Of a stretch of DNA of 64,000 nucleotides, positions 46,901 to 54,908 are shown piece by piece. The notes beneath the pieces are model-generated. The model was not told the DNA's origin and did not search any database. It was given only the letters and a program-made list of their open reading frames with translations. How positions within the stretch are numbered: the first letter of the stretch is position 1; every line of letters starts with the position of its first letter. The stretch comes from Bryoerythrophyllum caledonicum (taxonomy: Eukaryota > Streptophyta > Bryopsida > Pottiales > Pottiaceae), in assembly GCA_963971425.1 (NCBI GenBank), contig OZ020524.1, forward strand, positions 21,443,022-21,507,021, given 5' to 3'. The position numbers and the translations under genes were made by a program.

Positions 46901-47315
46901 AGTATGTATGATTAGGGTTTTGATTTAGTTGGGATGTGATAGTGTTTTCTATATCTATAATAAATCTAGTATCTTCGGGGTGAGATGGCATATACATGTG
47001 AAAAATTATCCATGGTTGTAATGGTTGGTTAGTAATTCTAATTATTTGAAGATAGGGGGATATGTTCATTGGGGTAGGGATTTTTTTGATGTTGCCCGGG
47101 AAGGCATATTTTTTGTGTATTAGTGTAAGTAGGCCTCCTTGTCCTGGTGTATATGGTCTCCGTTGTTGGATACATCTGGTTAGTGCATGCGTGTTATTAA
47201 GAACTAGTTTATAGTCTTGGAATAGGTTTTGTATGTATTTGGTAGATTTTGTGGCGGATATTTTAGTTTCTTGAATGACTATTAGGGCCGGTGGTGTTTC
47301 TGCATATGTAGCCAA
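40992..47315 (-). CDS. LINE ORF2: APE-RT-chromo-like-MTase-like-RNase H-REL polyprotein
   Basis: 2107 codons without a stop; residue numbers count from 47315. The AP endonuclease covers 1-236 (QETK 15-18, CGDFN 141-145, SDHSP 226-230), continuing upstream through an in-frame TAG. The reverse transcriptase covers about 545-830 (YVDFKNAF with Asp681, QGDTLSPYLF, YADD 782-785). A Cys cluster lies at 1126-1138. A chromodomain-like stretch is at about 1216-1260 (KYLCQWQ ... KWVPQRHL). A segment at about 1395-1540 resembles PCIF1-type adenine methyltransferases (FSSPVTCS, IFGSLGKAFDYKWVG), with AHPH where NPPF is expected. RNase H spans 1618-1760 (D1624, E1670, D1695, H1744, D1754). The REL-like end has C1884, C1887, H1897, C1902, RHN 1914-1916, KPD 1973-1975 and E2002. 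Function: nicking target DNA and reverse transcription. The chromo-like and methyltransferase assignments are tentative. Confidence 0.9.
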   Translation of the reverse strand: MATYAETPPALIVIQETKISATKSTKYIQNLFQDYKLVLNNTHALTRCIQQRRPYTPGQGGLLTLIHKKYAFPGNIKKIPTPMNISPYLQIIRITNQPLQPWIIFHMYMPSHPEDTRFIIDIENTITSQLNQNPNHTYLLCGDFNRDIALIGRQNGNHNTPPQTIDYQWRHFTENLNFTYINTDTQYSRQGGYNYNDWSLIDGFYINTNNSTQYTSTTNKDIILNSDHSPIQLNIPNKILISRTPTTVNNTTKRILNPIPKNNLEKFNTKFLEENSISIDSLIDILDNNNQLSQTQWHETCHTLDIIINNISNTLEQTCMAQPIPQMTNRTAQQGGYLPRKLSKIWKQHLTTYHTIRKTIRIVKNNPQWRNHPIFNELLTLQHTQIPVPPPPNLPHDTWIKDIALIAKNANIQARKVTTKYSKDNIKKAISKYRQLYETSPKKINKKVFKNSESPPLDCIIDQYNNILTSPEDIANEIFKQQTKNNRPTVPTCNYQPQHPIKCTCAVRQYPWHDLDGFTLDKRGDPETPLHTYFNRAIYDTCLRNLGNNKAPGPDRIPNSILKNMPSRFHKLIFLFFSHCYKQKQIPNSWKTSATILLYKKGDPSILPNHRPIALANTIYKLYTSTLTSILSSYGEKFKILHDSQEGFRAERSTSRQIQTIIAALEDARFTNQDIYVLYVDFKNAFGSIDHARLLAIMTDIGYPKDAIALIGNIYSQSSTYYIGEHFGKTKPISIHRGTIQGDTLSPYLFIIFLEPLLRWLERGNNGYTFGTSQITINSAAYADDLATITNKIKSIQTQLDKIDRYCKWTGMDVGVPKCAATGCPNKSKLNPTTFKALMQASNINYRGQPIPILHQNEAYVYLGTNLVPSLKWKIQIHTTTTKLTKQCKELITCPATMKQKIKMVDTVIRPGVAYSFYAVPYSMPAIKKLDQKIIAIQKTICGMPKCMSNAITQLPHNLFGLEAFSLKNAYLRCIGEQLQNALNDKGRLGKIYNGLTQYVLAQYGGAKNIPRIKKTDCIRSPITRTFFLLKHVAKVHLQSTLPNFLSDQTPLETLWRQETCNHNTLNAQLSQKLLQKLLSKNIFELKQITLPNGTHIMNNEDFKTFHFTPSKLIKNALNVAKQLFCHPTCPNTCNIPCNIHPHSYTLQDQFITINNNILPRTTLPPIHPPNPSYPYHPHPPTYITKNPTTYPVHNIISHKHIQQKDTNRIQNTYTKYLCQWQHNNNTFNKWVPQRHLFPRHDCNTSTFNTEKLKQYYKKIKDKFYSEIIKTHHPQEQLQDSRSVTPPIIIPLLNIYTTECNPEKDIITTSNSIKLENNQAHLCEANGRHLHTIPTTRLRWLWNQYNRKLKTPTNIEPITQPFETEIIWLYQRYKYRIPKNNPLKNAQYTIPTSILDSLISSFNIEQSYFSSPVTCSTKLKKFYSPFERDKIFGSLGKAFDYKWVGNGIAHPHSEEETQQALHWARLAAKNDPQHTSTLIITPDKNWYQNFNPQSSPFADSHILAIFEADSIHYEEPTIPPELKKPRIEPSTLQIICVHHQNQTLGTIDQLTELTSIAKTLNINRIYTKIVPPTPIQTLVNKSKKWSKLNYNNNTLDHIFPLPPLPDYQTNTVPKFDPTYSYYTDGSFKPPEQISPGNWRREKAGYGIYNPSKEIKLAKRLHGLQNILRVELMAIHKTLEIVTTKDNNEPAHIFSDCINALYLLNTQITHPTLHNSHPDQIILKSMVQMILKRRQITTIHKVRAHADIDGNEQADKLAKEGREKSYKNAKDPHEHAHATPYYFQKEDWPSKEDTPDKGPIRFLNKYLQKQDLYNNLDTISDNFPNIEKWTNNNNIDNELSTNFWKNPIITDSQITCLIKFRTGQYMGNARKQLFFGIERFPSITCPICTSTDPDTWLHVLLKCQNHHIHSQIVKRHNKAVWEIRKLITSHSKSRCFILMNADTFNNNPQENTVPSWLLPCTCETQRCHCNARLKPDILCVRGLPYKDPPPDHINQNYTIQFIEFTYCNDRFSPVTIENKINKYQPLIDVINALGWKVDPLMVITAGARATTFIPSIKVLEDIFEIPINTITNTFKNINIIAIQHAMSILLHKRKIENNQALPDIQDTP

Positions 47316-47357
47316 AGTTTGTAAGCTAGGGAGAGCGGTGTTTAGAGATGATGCATT

Positions 47358-48014
47358 CTATGTGATGATGTTTGTATGTTCGTTGTTTGTGCTAGTGTTT
47401 TGGTTCGGTGGGGGGGAAAAAGAGGGGGGAGGGGGTGGGTGTGTGTATTCTATTATGGGGTCAAAACATTTTAGTGTTTCATTAATTAAATTATTAGGGA
47501 GGTAGGGGAATTTCTGTTTTATTGTGTTGCTTGTGGGGGGTGCGGTTTGACTGTATATAAAGTCGTATAATTCTTTATGTATTGAGTTTCCGTGGTTTAT
47601 GATATTTAGGTTATCTGCGAGAAATTTTGTATAGGGGTGTGTGGTGCGGATATGTCTTTCGGGTGGATTTGGTAGGTTTGATAAAGTTTGTAATAATGTG
47701 TTAGTCCATGTAGTTATATTTGGGTTTTGTAGATTTAGGAGACGGTTACATTCGTCTATGTTTGGGTGGGTGGTAATGACTAATGCATATAAAATATGTG
47801 TTGATGGATGTGTATTTTTTTGTTGTATATATTGGGCAATATTTGGGTGCTTTATGTTGTGTAGTTGATGTAATATGTGTGTGGTTTTGAGAAGGGGTGA
47901 AAATGTCTGAGCAATGTGTTTGTATTCCGGTTGTAGTTTTATGGTATTTGGTATGAAGTATAATTTGGCGTTTTTCTTATGCGGTGTGGGATGTCTTTTT
48001 AGTATATTAGGCAT
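47358..48014 (-). CDS. ORF2 N-terminal segment, cut by one TAG from the endonuclease
   Basis: A 218-codon open frame beginning MPNILKRHPTPHKK and ending NEHTNIIT before a TAG at 47360-47358. It is in exactly the same frame as the long ORF; reading resumes immediately as NASSLNTALPSLQTLATYAE. AP endonucleases of LINEs start with a WN motif (ITWN.xSL), so IIT-stop-NASSL indicates a Trp codon (TGG) changed to TAG. The segment itself has no recognised domain; the C-terminal part is Pro-rich (PPPPPSFSPPPNQ). Frame openness continues upstream to 48593 without a Met. Confidence 0.7.
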   Translation of the reverse strand: MPNILKRHPTPHKKNAKLYFIPNTIKLQPEYKHIAQTFSPLLKTTHILHQLHNIKHPNIAQYIQQKNTHPSTHILYALVITTHPNIDECNRLLNLQNPNITTWTNTLLQTLSNLPNPPERHIRTTHPYTKFLADNLNIINHGNSIHKELYDFIYSQTAPPTSNTIKQKFPYLPNNLINETLKCFDPIIEYTHPPPPPSFSPPPNQNTSTNNEHTNIIT

Positions 48015-48062
48015 GAGTCCCGGGTTGGTTTCTATATCTCCACTTAGTAATAATAGGATTTT
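48015..48062 (-). other. 2A-like ribosome-skipping motif (NPGL variant)
   Basis: Codons read KILLLLSGDIETNPGL, directly before the Met at 48014 and in frame with ORF2. The 2A consensus is D(V/I)ExNPG followed by P, usually preceded by a Leu-rich helix ending in SG or similar; all positions match except that the final Pro is Leu (CTC). In AP-type LINEs of animals and trypanosomes, 2A motifs occur at ORF2/ORF N-termini. One C-to-T change from CCC explains the Leu; canonical skipping is expected to be lost or weak in this copy. Confidence 0.8.
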
Positions 48063-48454
48063 ATAGTGTAGAGGTTTAGGGTGTTGTTCTTGGTTTTTTG
48101 GTTTGTGTATAAGTTTTTGGTAAGTTTTTGTTTTTATGTTCTTGTTTTTAGTATTTGTGTGTGTGTTTTTGTTTGTGGGATTTGTTGCGATTATGATGTT
48201 TTCTGTGGTTTTGAGTGTTATCTTTGTATATGTATTTTTTATAGTGTGTGTGTGGGCTTGTTTATAGTTTTTTAGGTGTGTTTTTGTGTGTGTCTTTGTG
48301 GTTTTGTGTAGGTAGGGTTGTGTTTGCGATTGTGGATGTGTGAGTGTGTGTGTTTGTATGTGTGTGTATGTATTATGTGTATTTTTGGTCTTTTGTGTGT
48401 ATATTTGGTTGTGTGGATGTATTTTTGTTTTTGTGTAGGTGTGTACATGTGTAT

Positions 48455-49276
48455 TTATGGTTTTATTTTGTGTGTATTTGTGTGTGTGTGAGTGTGTGGG
48501 TGTTTGTGTGTTTGTCTTGATTTTGTGTGTGTGTGTGTGTGTGATGGTATGTATGCAATTATGATGATTGTTTTTGGTGAGTTTGTGTTGGTGCTAGTTT
48601 GTTTGGTTGTGTTTTTGGGAGGTGTGTGTAAGAGGTGGCATGCGAGGTGGTAAGTGTTCTTATAAGTTGGAGGTGTTTGTGGGAGTAGGATTTGTGTGTT
48701 GTGTGTGTGTGTATGGGGTGTGTTTGTGATGTAGAGATGTCGTAAGGATGTATGAGTGTTGAGTGTGTGTATCTTGTATGTTTTTTCCCAAGAGATATTC
48801 ATACCGTAATGGTATATGCAATGACAATGTTTATAGATATGTGGGGTGAAACCCCAAAAACAATACATGTGTTCATCGTGAGGTCTCAAGGTCATGCATT
48901 TAGTTGTAAGTATTTTGTGATAATAGTAGAGAATGTGTCTAGAGTAGGAGGTGACTAGTGATGAAGAGGTACACCCTGTGGTAAGGCTAAGGTATACTGC
49001 AACTATAGTAGTGAAAAGATATGTCAATATTAAGGGCAAGATAGTGAGAGGGTGAGGCCTTTGGGAGTTTACATCTAGTTGTGGTGGTGTGGGGGGTACT
49101 AATATAGTATGTGTGAGAGTACTAACTAGCATATAGTAGTAACAAGAAGAGAACATACTAGAGGGGGTAATAGGAATGTTCGAAGAGAATTGAGGAGTAT
49201 GGAAGGGAGGGGAGCTAACCTTGTCCTTCCATGTGGTGCCGTATTGGTGATTTCTTCGGCTGGAGTCATTGATCAA
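48455..49276 (-). other. Inter-ORF spacer with a low-complexity open frame
   Basis: An open frame rich in Thr, His, Ser and Pro (THTHTH from CA repeats) ends at TAA 48457-48455. The 2A-containing frame opens at 48593 and overlaps it by 139 bases in the -1 frame. It might be coding, or only open because of CA-rich composition. No known domain. Confidence 0.35.
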
Positions 49277-50916
49277 TCCACGTTTGAGTGGTCTTCCAAG
49301 GCTGGAGTGTGTGGTGCCCTCGATCCCGTAATTTGTTGCATAGCCATCAATGCTGAGGTCATTAGCTGTTCCACATTTGATAACTTGGCCTATAGCTCAC
49401 TGGTGCGGTTATCGGTGTAGGCTCTAGTGTCTTTGATGATGTCTTCTCTAAGGGTAGAGAGTTCCTGACGCAGTCTTTTGTTGCCTGCATCTATAATGGA
49501 GGTCATTTCTGACCTGGTGATGCTTGTGGGAGCGGGGGTAGTTTGGAGAGACTCCACGGTGTTTACGAGGGCTTTGTTAATGTCATTAAAATCCCACTTC
49601 TCCAATAATGCGGTGGCGGGTGGGTCCTCTCCTTCGAGGCTACGGCGGTGGGGAGAAATCTCCACTTGGTGATGCCCTATGGTGAATGTCTTGTGAAGAA
49701 ATTGGCGGTAGATGATGGGGTTAGGGAATTGCACATTGGCACTACCGTTGTGCATTCCTCTCTGCTGCCTGTGAAACCATAGGGAGATGATATTCTTGGC
49801 CTCAAAGGTTTGGTGAACGGCTGCCGTGGTTTCTGCCACGCTCATAAGGATGGGAAGATGTGAGAGGGTGACCGTTAATGCATCCTTCTTGGCTCTATCA
49901 GCTGGAGAGAGGCCTCCAGAGCTACTAGCACGCGCTGGCATCACCTCATGTCGTGTGGTAATTTGGTGTAGCTCGAATTTCTTGGCTTGTTGAGGGGTTG
50001 GGGCAACAATGAAGGCGTGTGAATCTTCCTGTACCTTCTGCACATCTGTAATCTCGAATTCCAAGTTTCTCGAGAAACTGTTTGTCACCACATCTTGAAA
50101 GAGGGTGTGGGCAGTCACACCTTTGAGAGTCTCGCTCTTGATTCGCACTGATAGATTCTTCCTCGCTACTGCATGGAAAGTTTTACATACTTTCCCTAAG
50201 GAGGCCTGTCCTATGGGGTCCAAATGTAGAATGAAATATCTAGTGCCACGAAGGAGGGCAATAGCATCCACCTCTGGCCTAAGGAGGTGGAGTTTAATAA
50301 TTCCTGACCATATACCCTTCTGCCCCTCTTTTTTGACCCCTTTGCATAGAACGGCCATGGGGTCCATTAGGTTGGTGCCTAATGGGATGTGCATGTGTTC
50401 GAGTCTAGCTAGTGCTAGCCTCTTCACATCATCATGGTACATGGGGTGCGGTGGCAATTCGAAGTGAATTGCCACATGGAAGTCATAGGATAGTCCGGTG
50501 ATAGGGTGCGTAGGGATGTCGAAGGGTACCTGTGTAAGGTTGTAGTGTTGGCCTTCGATGTTGTCGTTGCGAATCGATGAATATTATAATTGCGGGATCC
50601 TCGGGTAAGCCACAGCGGCGCCAAGGGCCACCTGTGCTTCATCCTTGGGTACTCCACGCGTGATCATATCTCTAATACTCTCTCCACTGAATAGGGGCTC
50701 CTGTCCTACATCCTTGGCGAGCTTTTCCATGGTAGAGAAGCCTAACCAAAAACGAAATGAGGAGAGGTCAGGGATGGAGACTTGAATGGAGGTGGGATAG
50801 TTACCTCTAGCTTTCTTGGATGGGGTTGGGCCTCCACTTGCCATTGAGGCTAAGTCTTCAGCCTCTGTGATCTTCATGACTCCTGGATGTGGGTTCTCGG
50901 TGTCCATGGCATCCAT
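49273..50916 (-). pseudogene. LINE ORF1 (RNA-binding protein), disrupted
   Basis: The first part, 50916-50584, starts MDAMDTENPHPGVMKITEAE and ends IPQL-TAA. A shifted frame opens immediately after and continues (RNDNIEGQHYNLTQVPFDI, AIHFELPPHPMYHDDVKRLA ...) to a TAG at 49392-49390. It then runs on in the same frame (AKLSNVEQLMTSALMAMQQI) to a TGA at 49275-49273. So there is one frameshift and one or two nonsense changes. The end, LREDIIKDTRAYTDN through the MTSALMAMQQI block, looks like a coiled coil. No zinc knuckle is present. It is expected to be a nucleic-acid-binding ORF1p by position. Confidence 0.6.
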
Positions 50917-50974
50917 GGGGGGTTCTGATAGGTGTAGGGCGCTGGTCTGGAGTCTTTGAGCAGGGACTGATGGG

Positions 50975-51252
50975 CTAGGGTAGGTCGTTAAGGGGTGGGT
51001 AGGTCGCTAGGGGGTGGGGTAGGTCGCTAAGGGGTGGAGTAAGTCGTTTGGCCTGGCTGGGAAAGGTTGGTATGAGTGTGGGTGTCTACTAGGGAGGTCG
51101 TTAGAAGGGAAGGTCGTTGGGCTGTTTGGGAGAGGGTCGCTAGACTCTTCGGGGAGGTCGCTGTCCTCTTGGGGGAGGTCGCTAGCTTCCTGGGGGAAGT
51201 CGCTGGTCTCTTAGGGGAGGTCGTTGGCCTCCTGGGGGAGGTCGCTGGTTGG
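50975..51252. repeat. About 21-bp tandem repeats in the LINE 5' leader
   Basis: A GGGGGAGGTCGCT(G/A)-type unit repeats about eight times at 51090-51252, and a related GGGTGG(G)GTAGGTCGCTA unit three to four times at 50975-51050. The period of seven codons keeps the minus-strand small ORF open. It is comparable in position to the promoter monomers of some mammalian L1s (analogy only). Confidence 0.8.
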
Positions 51253-51398
51253 TATTTCACCACTTCTCCTTCGAGTAGCAATCGCTCTGTGAGTCTCCGC
51301 TTTTGCGTGTATAGGTTTCTGGTGTCTCTCACTCGCTGCGGGCTCCAGTACTCGCGGTGGACTTGTGTGTTCTGGACTTTGAGCTCTCGCTGCAGCAC
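51027..51398 (-). CDS. Small ORF in the LINE leader with TSPKR heptads
   Basis: 123 codons, beginning MLQRELKVQNTQVHREY. The centre holds five to six heptads of the pattern ATSP(R/K)(R/K)(P/L/T), encoded by the 21-bp repeat. S/TP(K/R)(K/R) motifs are known minor-groove DNA-binding motifs of histone H1-type tails. It could be an ORF0-like protein or a by-product of the repeat; no homologue comes to mind. Confidence 0.35.
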   Translation of the reverse strand: MLQRELKVQNTQVHREYWSPQRVRDTRNLYTQKRRLTERLLLEGEVVKYQPATSPRRPTTSPKRPATSPRKLATSPKRTATSPKSLATLSQTAQRPSLLTTSLVDTHTHTNLSQPGQTTYSTP

Positions 51399-52873
51399 TT
51401 GTGTGTACGAGGATAGTACTTCCTGCGGGCGTCCTTACTCACTGTGGGCTCCGGTACAACTCACTGTGGTCTCCAGTCCTGGGTTTGGTTCTTGGGTTTG
51501 GTTCCTGGGTTTGGACTCCAGTACGGATTTAGTTTTTAGGTCGTGTGTGTTCGCAGAGGGCTCTAGCGGTACTTCAATCCAGATCTTCAACGTTAGTCTG
51601 CGGCTTGTGTTTGTTGTGTCTTGTGCCTGCAACGTCTGTCTCCAGCTCCGGTCTTCAACGTCAGTCTTGATGTTGGTCTAGGTCTTCTATGTGTAGGAGG
51701 CGCAGGTCTGTGTCGATGCTGCGTGGGTTTACTCCTGTTGTGTGTCTTGTAGGTCTGTGCTAGTTGCTGGTCTACTTTGGTTTGAGTCTGGGTCCTGTTG
51801 AGGCTATGTTGATCCGGGTTGTGAGTCTGCTAGGTTATGGGTCTGTGCCTGCTGCTGCTGTCTGAGTCTGCAAGTTGCGAAGTCGATATGAGGTTCTATC
51901 TAAGTCAAGTTGATTGTTTCTGCAGGTTGGTGGGTTTCGTTGCGCACGGAGGAGCTGCTCTCTTCTTGGCCGTTGGTTGGAAGGTGCTGATTCGGTCTTG
52001 AGGTGTCGACTTGTGCTCTTGCAGCGTCTTCTATGTTCCTGCGAGATTCTAGGAAAAATGTGCAGCGCTTCCGCGCTCTATTGTGGATGTAGTGAATTCT
52101 ATATGCGTGCACATGGTTATTGTGATTTAGGGTTAGGTTATATGTATTAGGTTAGTCTATTGTTGTACCTACTGGTGATCTATGTTATGTGCGAGGTTGA
52201 TTCAAGAAGATAATTGTAAGACAGAGGGTGTTGACTAATGGTGTGTGAGCTGCATATCATATGTGTCAATCAAAAAATTTGAGACGTTTTGGAGAACTTA
52301 CAAGGGTGTTTCTGTGTCTTGTTGCTGCAATATGGGCTTGTGCGTTTGTTGTTGCTGATTGTGGTGCTCTCTAGGGCTGAGGGTGCGATTGCTTGATCTC
52401 CGTGTGCCAATGTTGGACGATGTGCTTCTGTTGTCTTCGGTTGGTCTTGTCTTCCTTGCTATACTTGTAAGATAAATCCTTGGGTTGGGGAGGTGTGTCG
52501 ACTTAACAGAGAAGGCTTACAGATCTACTATCCAACATTCAGATCTAAGGCAGAACTTGTGGCACGAGGTTAAGTCAGATCTATGCGCCAACACTTGCTC
52601 CCAGGCTTCTCAGTAAACGCACATCATAGATCGAATCACTCATACATTCACTCAAACTCCAGATCTGATGTTTGTGAGCTCTTTCCAACACGGTCTGCTT
52701 CCCGAGCCTCTCTTCTCAGATCTAAGATGTGCGGCGAGCTCTCACCAAAATCAGCCACCTTTTGGTGCCCACAGTCTTATTTCTGAATCTAAGTCTCACC
52801 TCCCCTCACCAAGAATTTCGGAGCTCACTCAGTCCTCATTCCAGCCCTCGTAAGCCCCGTGAAAAACTCATTA
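51399..52873 (-). other. LINE 5' untranslated leader
   Basis: Sequence between the 5' target duplication and the first small ORF. It has GT-rich minus-complement composition and several repeated AGATCTA motifs (52520-52560, 52575, 52722). No coding frame is supported. Assignment to the element rests on the flanking duplication. Confidence 0.6.
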
Positions 52874-52885
52874 TAGTGCCCTTCA
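52874..52885. other. LINE target-site duplication, 5' side
   Basis: TAGTGCCCTTCA, identical to 40797-40808. Confidence 0.9.
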
Positions 52886-54908
52886 CTCAATAGATAAGTT
52901 GTGAAAGTGGAATAAGCAACCTTGTTTTGTCACCCCGTTGTCGTATGAGATATCTTTGCTTTAAGAAACTTTAGGTCTTTTTTGCATTTAGTTGATTAAA
53001 GGCAAGACTTGTCTTGTGTACATAGTTTAAAAGTACATGAATGAGGTCTTCATGCTTGTCTTTACCTCTTTATTCCGCCACTCAATACTCAAAGACTAAT
53101 AAATTCAATTTCTACATTCTGCCATAAAGAACCGAGTACAAAATTCTCTATAACTTCTACCTTAGATGTTCAATGCTACTAAGATCTGTACAAAAGCTTT
53201 ATTCATCCTATGAGATGCTATCTACCAAATTTCACACCTATTGGATTAATGTCCACTCAAAACCACTCTCTCAAAATGTATTGCCCCTGTTTTAGACCCC
53301 CACCAATTCATTACTACTAATCGGAGTTGTCATGAAGCACAGAGGTTGTTTTGAATAAAAAGGGGATTTAGAAAATATGGCAGTGGTATACAAAGACTTT
53401 GAAGGAGTGATTTTAAGGATACCATTGGCGATCATTGTGAATATGGTAATGAAATTTTAAGGATGATACTGTAATTGCTTTAAAAAATTTGTGTCAAAAT
53501 CTTGGGTGCATTAAATCTCTAAGGTAAAAATTATGAGGGAATTTGCAACCGGAATTTCGACAAGCATTCAAAGGCAAAACTTAGGATAAGAAATCTTGGC
53601 TATGGGAGAATGTTGGAAGAATTTTTTATAGTTCAATTCTTTATGAAGGTGTTCTTTGATATATTGGAATGTTATGTACAAAGTTCAAGGTCCTTATTCC
53701 TAATAGGGCAGTAGTAATGAAGGAAGGAAGGGAAAGAAAGTCAAGGACCTACATTAGCCTATGCCTTTCAAGCCTCCTCTTTTTACTACACCTTAGGTGC
53801 CGAAATGAATTTACTTCCAAATCCTTGCTTATATCTTCCATATAAACCTAACTTCTCTCTTATTTCTTATTTATTACTTCTACTATTAGCTGCCCTATTT
53901 TTTCTGTCTAACTCGAACTTAAATTCCAACATTTCTTACTTTTACTACAAATTAAAACACCATAAGACTCTATTTAGGTTTTTTGATCTTTGAAAAGTTA
54001 GATAATGACTTAAATGTCATTAGAATCCAAATATTGTTATTAACCAGAGCTTAGTTTGGCTCGCTGATCATTCCTTCGCACATTGTTGGTCCGGATTCAA
54101 TTCATTGGCATGTTAGAGCGGCTGGGATATGGATGGTCACGAAACTACTGGAATTAGCAAAAAATCAGCCAACACACATTTTTGAATTCTGAGCTAGTAA
54201 CATGATGTAATAAAGATCCCATAAGATAAAGATGCCGCTTGGTGGAATATGACTGCGTAATTGAGGATAAATCCACTAGTCATGCCTTTGTCTTGGGCCC
54301 TAACCACTCACTTTTCCTTTTTTTATAATAAATCAGTCTTCTTACAATATCTACTGAATGCCTGCACAACATCATACCTTACGGTCTTATAAAAATCACA
54401 TGGAGAATGTTAGTTGGCTCATGAAAGTGTCGGGAATTACTATAGGCCAACTTTTTAAAAAACTAAGAACTTTAGATTTGAGTGGATAAGATCCAAGTAT
54501 ATTGATTGCCATTACTACAACAATCATGCATTCCATTTGAATGCACAAAAGAAGCAAGCATGAGATTTACTCACCCTCTTTTCCTTTACGTACTAAAGGT
54601 CTTGCCCTCTCTCTCACCCTCTCTTTCCTCTCAAGAAAATCTAGTACGAACACCGTTTTTTTCTCACGGTAGCCCCCAAGGCAAATTCCTCTACCAATTA
54701 CTCTACACTCAAAAAGACATTAGGTGTATCCACACCTACTGATTTAAAAATGCTATAAATTTGTTACTTTTGATGAGTTGGTTTTACCAACAATGTCTAC
54801 AATAATCCACCTTTCTAGGTAGTATAAAAAGTTGTGCTCTCGGTAAAAACAATTCATTACAGGTAAAAAAACTAGAGCACTTCCAAATCATATAGTGTGG
54901 ATACAGTA
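52886..54908. other. AT-rich intergenic DNA
   Basis: Flank of the LINE insertion up to the promoter of the enoyl-ACP reductase. No gene seen; a Leu-rich open frame at 53805-53993 is compositional. Confidence 0.4.

Larger units (their letters stand above)
40809..52873 (-). mobile_element. 12-kb Dualen/RandI-like non-LTR retrotransposon
   Basis: A LINE lying on the minus strand, bounded by a perfect 12-bp duplication, so 12,065 bp long. From its 5' end: a leader of about 2 kb with 21-bp repeats and a small ORF (51027-51398), a damaged ORF1 (50916 to about 49273), a spacer, then ORF2 with a 2A-like motif (48062-48015), a short N-terminal domain and the long enzymatic frame to 40992, then a 3' UTR with a stem-loop and a (TTC)n tail. 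Both an AP-type endonuclease and a restriction-like endonuclease module are encoded, which is the defining feature of Dualen/RandI elements known from Chlamydomonas. Catalytic motifs are intact. A second, truncated copy lies at 38128-38263. Being twice the length of typical plant L1 elements is notable. Confidence 0.85.

Noticed and set aside
40992..47315. Reading the element as an ordinary plant L1 or as a retrovirus/LTR element
   Set aside because: There are no LTRs, protease or integrase, and the ends show a 12-bp duplication and (TTC)n tail typical of LINEs; the C-terminal CCHC-RHN-KPD block argues against plain L1.
47358..47360. TAG as a true ORF2 boundary between two separate proteins
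   Set aside because: The frame is identical on both sides and the residues flanking the stop match the continuous endonuclease start motif, so one interrupted frame is simpler.
48281..48540. CA/GT-rich stretch as a telomere or CRISPR-like array
   Set aside because: It is an irregular CA-rich low-complexity stretch inside the LINE, with no regular unit or spacer structure.
53805..53993. Small hydrophobic ORF as a membrane peptide gene
   Set aside because: TTA/CTT-rich composition in AT-rich intergenic DNA explains it; no promoter, conserved start or neighbours.
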